From positions 1 to 64,000 of the forward strand of contig CAVGWA010000005.1 of assembly GCA_963632935.1 (NCBI GenBank): 64,000 nt of DNA, in the 5' to 3' direction. The number at the start of each line of letters is the position of its first letter. The first letter of the stretch is position 1. Below are positions 60,144-64,000 of this stretch, piece after piece. The DNA comes from Coprosoma sp963632935 (GTDB lineage Bacteria > Bacillota_I > Bacilli_A > RF39 > UBA660). Below the pieces are notes generated by a model. It made no database searches and had not been told where the DNA came from. It worked only from the letters and a program-made list of their open reading frames with translations. A program made the position numbers and the translations under genes.

Positions 60144-60716
60144 TTATTCCTCTATTTCATTATCAACAAACTTTATATCCAAAAATTTTCTACTAGCAAG
60201 AAAATCACACATATGAACAAATCTTTGATATTTATTTTTAGGAATTGGCAAAACAACATCACTATATGGATTTGTATTCCAACTACCCATGTGTGATGAA
60301 ATCACACTTGCTATAAAATTTATTTCATTTTCTGAAAATGATAATTTATCTTTATTTTCTTTAATGTAATTAGCCATTAAAATAGGGTGATCAAATCTAA
60401 CATATTTTTCTTTTGTAAGGCCATGTTTTAGTCCATCGTGCATAATTAATGCGATTAACATTAAATCTTTTTCATTATTCATAAATGAATAACCTATAAC
60501 ATCGTCTTCTAATATTTCATGAGCTATTTTAACGGCTGCTTTAGTATGTCTTACTAACCCACCTTCATTTAAGGCAAATGAAGGATGATACTTTCCTGTA
60601 GAACTTGCAGCTACTTCATAAAAATAGTCTGGTAGCAGTTCTATTAATTCTGCTGCTGCTTTTTTATATTTTTCATTTTTTATGTACGTAAGTTCTTTTT
60701 CAAATGCATTTTTCAT
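60144..60716 (-). CDS. HD-domain phosphohydrolase
   Basis: 190 residues. HD motif: His in GGLVRHTKAAV, then HD in ALIMHDGLKHG and a further His in RFDHPILMA; a last metal-binding Asp in MCDFLASRKF. The family hydrolyses phosphomonoesters or nucleotides. Its place directly before thyA and tmk suggests a role in pyrimidine deoxynucleotide supply, such as releasing dUMP, but this is inference. The ATG at 60716 is preceded by AGGTGAT. Confidence 0.8.
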   Translation of the reverse strand: MKNAFEKELTYIKNEKYKKAAAELIELLPDYFYEVAASSTGKYHPSFALNEGGLVRHTKAAVKIAHEILEDDVIGYSFMNNEKDLMLIALIMHDGLKHGLTKEKYVRFDHPILMANYIKENKDKLSFSENEINFIASVISSHMGSWNTNPYSDVVLPIPKNKYQRFVHMCDFLASRKFLDIKFVDNEIEE

Positions 60717-60734
60717 ATTCATCACCTATAATAA

Positions 60735-60758
60735 GAATATCACAAACTAATGTTTGTG
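60735..60758 (-). terminator. weak terminator or stem-loop after hemW
   Basis: Stem CACAAAC (60741-60747) / GTTTGTG (60752-60758) with a four-base loop that holds the stop codon TAG. No proper T run on the minus strand, so it may only stabilise the message. Confidence 0.4.
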
Positions 60759-61829
60759 TAAAGAAATATCAACAAAATTTAATAAAATTTCATTTGATAC
60801 ATATATATATTTAGGATTAATATATATATTTGTTTGATTTTCTTTCAATATTTTATTTTTTAATAATTCTTCTACTTTTTGTATTTCTTTTATATTTTTT
60901 TTATACTTTTTAAAAAATATTTGTTTATTTATACCATTTATTTTTCTAAGACCTAATATAAATTCATTTTGAAGTTTTTCATCTATAGTAAGTACATGGG
61001 ATTCTAATTTATAATTTTCTTTTAAATAATTAGATAAGCTCCTAGTATTTTCATATCTTACATTATTTAAATAACCTGAAGCCCCTAAGCCAAAACCATA
61101 ATAATTTTCATTGTTCCAATATACTAAATTATGCTTCGATTCATAATTTTTTTTTGAAAAATTTGAAAATTCATATTGATGATATCCACTTTGTTTTAAT
61201 TTTTGTATTATAAAATCATACATTTTTCTTTCATTATCATCAGATTGTGATTGATAATTTTCTATATATAATTTTGTGTTTTTTTCTATAATTAAACAGT
61301 ATGTTGAAATATGCGTGGGATTTAATTTTAATATTTTATTAATATCGTCATTTAAATCATTTAAATTTTGATTATTAAATCCATACATTAGGTCAATATT
61401 TATATTTTTAAAATGTTTAAATGCCTGTTTTATATTATTAATATTTAATTTTCTATTTAATAATTTTAAATTATTTTTATTAAATGTTTGAACACCTATA
61501 CTTAATCTATTTACTTTATTTTTTAAATATAAAATTTTATCTATAGTTAAATCTTCACTGTTAGATTCAAATGTTATTTCAGCATTTTCATTCAAATTAA
61601 ATATGCTTATGATTTCAAACAGTTTTTTTAATTGATTTAAATTAAGTACACTTGGAGTTCCACCGCCTATATAAATATTATTTATTTTTTCTCCTTTATA
61701 ATTTATTTCTACTTCTTTTTTCAAAGCCGATAAATATTCATCTATCCATATTTGATTTTTTAAAAGTTTACAAAAATCACAATAAGAACAAATTGATAAA
61801 CAAAATGGAATATGAATATAAATACTCAT
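60747..61829 (-). CDS. hemW: HemW-like radical SAM protein
   Basis: 360 residues. Radical SAM iron-sulfur motif CLSICSYCDF near residue 9, GGGTPSVLNLNQL, LSIGVQTFN and DLMYGFNNQ. It belongs to the HemN-like group now called HemW, a heme chaperone, rather than coproporphyrinogen oxidase proper. The gene near lepA is the usual location in Bacillota (lepA-hemW-hrcA). It overlaps the unknown upstream gene by four bases (ATGA). Confidence 0.9.
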   Translation of the reverse strand: MSIYIHIPFCLSICSYCDFCKLLKNQIWIDEYLSALKKEVEINYKGEKINNIYIGGGTPSVLNLNQLKKLFEIISIFNLNENAEITFESNSEDLTIDKILYLKNKVNRLSIGVQTFNKNNLKLLNRKLNINNIKQAFKHFKNINIDLMYGFNNQNLNDLNDDINKILKLNPTHISTYCLIIEKNTKLYIENYQSQSDDNERKMYDFIIQKLKQSGYHQYEFSNFSKKNYESKHNLVYWNNENYYGFGLGASGYLNNVRYENTRSLSNYLKENYKLESHVLTIDEKLQNEFILGLRKINGINKQIFFKKYKKNIKEIQKVEELLKNKILKENQTNIYINPKYIYVSNEILLNFVDISLHKH

Positions 61830-62209
61830 AACTGTTTTCCTTTTCTTTTTTCTTTTATTTCACTATGTAATTGACCCATTTCTTTATTAATTATGTCATA
61901 TTCTGTAGAATTTCCAAACAAATAAGTCTTTAATCTAGAATAATTTCTTCTTGTTGTACCTATTTGATTATAGTCTAAAAATTTCAGATCAATAGTATGG
62001 AGTTGTCTCAGTTTAATTTTTCCCTTTAAAAATAATTCTACTCTTAAATCAATTTCGTTTTTTAATTTTATATTTTCATCTGAAATACTTTCGGTATTAA
62101 TTTTTTCTGAATAATTGTTTGCATCCGAATTTTCATTAATTGTATCAGAATTATCAGGTATTGTGTTTGATAAATCTGGTATAACATTTTTTATTTCACT
62201 ATTTTTCAT
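61826..62209 (-). CDS. unknown protein between lepA and hemW
   Basis: 127 residues. Not recognised. The first ~45 residues are a low-complexity Asn/Ser/Asp/Glu-rich tail. The rest is basic and predicted helical, with FLKGKIKLRQLHTIDLKFLD, QIGTTRRNYSRLKTYLFGNS and a Lys-rich end. The ATG at 62209 overlaps the end of lepA, and its stop overlaps the hemW start (ATGA), so it is tightly coupled to both. A nucleic-acid or ribosome-binding role is only a guess from charge. Confidence 0.55.
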   Translation of the reverse strand: MKNSEIKNVIPDLSNTIPDNSDTINENSDANNYSEKINTESISDENIKLKNEIDLRVELFLKGKIKLRQLHTIDLKFLDYNQIGTTRRNYSRLKTYLFGNSTEYDIINKEMGQLHSEIKEKRKGKQL

Positions 62210-62210
62210 A

Positions 62211-64000
62211 TTATTTACCTTCTTCATCTAATTTTAAAACAGCTAAAAATGCAGAACTTGGTAGTTCAACATTACCTACCATTTTCATTCTTTTTTTACC
62301 TTCTTTTTGCTTTTCTAATAATTTTCTTTTCCTTGTAATATCGCCACCATAACATTTAGCTAAAACATTTTTTCTTAAAGCTTTTATGTCAGCTCTAGCT
62401 ATTACTTTAGAACCTATTACTGATTGAATAGGTACTTCAAATAATTGTCTTGGAATTATTTCTTTTAATTTTTCTACTATTGCTTTTCCTCTTGTATATG
62501 CAAAATTTTTATGAACAATTATACTTAATGCATCAATTACCTCACCATTTAATAATATATCCATTTTAACTAAATCACTAGGTTTATAACCTATTAATTC
62601 ATAGTCAAATGAGGCATATCCTTTTGTTGAACTTTTTAATTTGTCAAAAAAATTATAAACTATTTCTGATAAAGGTATTTCATAGTGAATATTAACTCTT
62701 GTTTCACTAATATATTCCATGTTTATATATATTCCCCTTTTATTTTGACATAATTCCATTATTGGTCCTATATAATTTGTTGGAACATATATATTTGTTT
62801 TTACATATGGTTCTTCTACTTGTTTTATTTTTTGTCTATCAGGCATTTTAGCTGGACTATCAATGTAAATTACTTCATTATCTGTTTTTGTTATTTTATA
62901 AATTACAGAAGGACTTGTCGCAATATGATCTAAATTGAATTCTCTTTCTAGCCTTTCTTGTATTATTTCCATGTGAAGTAAACCTAGAAAACCACATCTA
63001 AAACCAAAACCTAAAGCTTTTGATGTTTCTGGTTCAAATTCTAAAGCAGAATCATTTAATTTTAATTTTTCTAAAGCTTCTCTTAATTCTGGATATTTAT
63101 TTGTTTCTATTGGATATAATCCACAAAATACCATTGGTTTCATTGGTTTATAACCCGGGAGGCTTTCTTCAGCTGGGTTATTTTCTAAAGTAATAGTATC
63201 TCCTACTTTAATATCACTGATACTTTTTATACTAGCACATAAGTAACCAACTTCACCACAGGATAAAGATGTTTTTTTCTCTAAATGTGGATTACTTACA
63301 CCAAGTTCCGTTACTTCATAGACTGCATTTACTTTCATAAATTTTATTTTGTCTTTTAATTTAATACTACCACTTTTAATTCTAACTAAAACCACAACAC
63401 CTTTATATGAATCAAAATGACTATCAAATACTAGTGCTTTTAATTTGTCATTTGTATTACTTTCTGGTGATGGTATTCTTTCAATTACAGCTTCTACTAA
63501 TTCTTTTATTCCTTGTCCTGTTTTAGCACTTGTTAAAATTATTTCATCTTCTTTAAATCCTAATGTTTCTAACTCTTTTTTTACTTTTGGAATATCTGCA
63601 TTCGGAAGATCTATTTTATTTATTACTGGTATTATTTTTAAGTCATTTTCTATAGCTAAATATACATTGGCAAGAGTTTGAGCTTCTATTCCTTGTGCGG
63701 CATCTACTACCAATATTGCACCCTCACAAGCTGCTAGACTTCTAGATACTTCATATGAAAAATCTACATGACCTGGAGTATCAATTAAATGCATTATATA
63801 ATCTTCATTTTTATAATTATAATGAAGCTGGACAGCATTTAATTTTATCGTTATTCCTCTTTCTCTTTCAATGTCCATATTATCTAATAATTGGTCTTTT
63901 TTTTCTCTTTCACTAATAGCACCTGTTAGTTCTAATATTCTATCGGCAATTGTGCTTTTTCCATGATCTATATGGGCTATTATTGAAAAGTTTCTGATGT
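62211..64000 (-). CDS. lepA: elongation factor 4 (LepA), 5' end beyond the window
   Basis: About 596 codons visible; the first few are missing at the right edge, where the frame reads IRNFSIIAHIDHGKST (G1). Further motifs: RERGITI, DTPGHVDF (G3), NKIDLP (G4), SAKTG (G5), and the LepA-specific C-terminal end YGGDITRKRKLLEKQKEGKK. LepA back-translocates stalled ribosomes or assists ribosome assembly. First visible gene of a unit with an unknown gene and hemW. Confidence 0.97.
   Translation of the reverse strand, partial: IRNFSIIAHIDHGKSTIADRILELTGAISEREKKDQLLDNMDIERERGITIKLNAVQLHYNYKNEDYIMHLIDTPGHVDFSYEVSRSLAACEGAILVVDAAQGIEAQTLANVYLAIENDLKIIPVINKIDLPNADIPKVKKELETLGFKEDEIILTSAKTGQGIKELVEAVIERIPSPESNTNDKLKALVFDSHFDSYKGVVVLVRIKSGSIKLKDKIKFMKVNAVYEVTELGVSNPHLEKKTSLSCGEVGYLCASIKSISDIKVGDTITLENNPAEESLPGYKPMKPMVFCGLYPIETNKYPELREALEKLKLNDSALEFEPETSKALGFGFRCGFLGLLHMEIIQERLEREFNLDHIATSPSVIYKITKTDNEVIYIDSPAKMPDRQKIKQVEEPYVKTNIYVPTNYIGPIMELCQNKRGIYINMEYISETRVNIHYEIPLSEIVYNFFDKLKSSTKGYASFDYELIGYKPSDLVKMDILLNGEVIDALSIIVHKNFAYTRGKAIVEKLKEIIPRQLFEVPIQSVIGSKVIARADIKALRKNVLAKCYGGDITRKRKLLEKQKEGKKRMKMVGNVELPSSAFLAVLKLDEEGK

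Noticed and set aside
1..64000. Use of the Mycoplasma code (TGA as Trp), suggested by the low GC content and Bacilli/Mollicutes-like genes.
   Set aside because: Several genes end at TGA with family-typical C termini (spo0A, dagK, PASTA gene), and Trp is encoded by TGG throughout.

Overview
The window is an AT-rich chromosomal segment of a low-GC, spore-forming member of the Bacillota, most likely an uncultured gut lineage of the class Bacilli. The evidence for sporulation is a full-length Spo0A, a gerA-gerC-gerB germinant receptor operon, a SpoVID-YsxE pair and a short collagen-like, BclA-style protein. TGA is used as a stop codon (for example in dagK, the PASTA gene and spo0A), so this is the standard bacterial code and not the Mycoplasma code. 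Nearly all genes lie on the minus strand. No rRNA, tRNA, CRISPR array or prophage was found.

Layout from left to right. (1-5.4 kb) A possible insertion-sequence end, an anchored secreted protein, dnaE, a divergent ClpX-like AAA+ gene and rpmB. (5.4-9.4 kb) A two-component system, obg and a pilin-like protein with a BspA-type repeat. (9.4-13.7 kb) A 57-residue membrane protein, ysxE-spoVID, sodA, dagK and two tandem paralogues of unknown function. (13.7-18.2 kb) An internally deleted IS3-type remnant abutting ftsZ, then ftsA, divIB and murG. (18.2-23.6 kb) An ABC exporter, two type IV pilin-like genes and spo0A. (23.7-31.8 kb) tpiA, a glycolipid-type GT4 glycosyltransferase, a flippase-like protein, pgk, a pilin, a zinc-ribbon PASTA protein, gap and a TGS/uridine-kinase-like protein. 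(31.8-35.5 kb) clpP, a CmpB-type membrane protein, a TetR regulator and oleate hydratase. (35.6-38.9 kb) A MerR-controlled operon of a DXS-like enzyme, merR, a cupin and a flavodoxin. (38.9-45.4 kb) A decayed histidine phosphatase, rlmD, the gerACB operon, a tail-anchored protein and a ferredoxin. (45.4-50.1 kb) rluB, a GH31 glucosidase and pyk. (50.1-57.3 kb) A 1141-residue pilin-anchored adhesin-like protein, a membrane EIIB-like protein without its cysteine, a duplication plus small element in front of rodA, rpmF-yceD and the collagen-like gene. (57.3-64 kb) A UPF0316 protein, GDPD, tmk-thyA-HD, hemW, an unknown gene and lepA, which runs off the right edge.

Themes. (a) Five proteins with pilin-like N termini sit among housekeeping genes without any pilus assembly gene in the window; one of them is very large and carries Ig-like and InlB-type repeats. 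(b) Many intrinsic terminators incorporate the stop codon into the hairpin. (c) Three decayed mobile pieces are visible. (d) The DXS-like enzyme has lost two residues known to hold glyceraldehyde 3-phosphate, and lies behind an AdhR/NmlR-type operator in the same operon as its probable regulator. (e) The clpP start region is folded into a hairpin that hides the ribosome binding site. All functional calls are made from recognised motifs without database searches.
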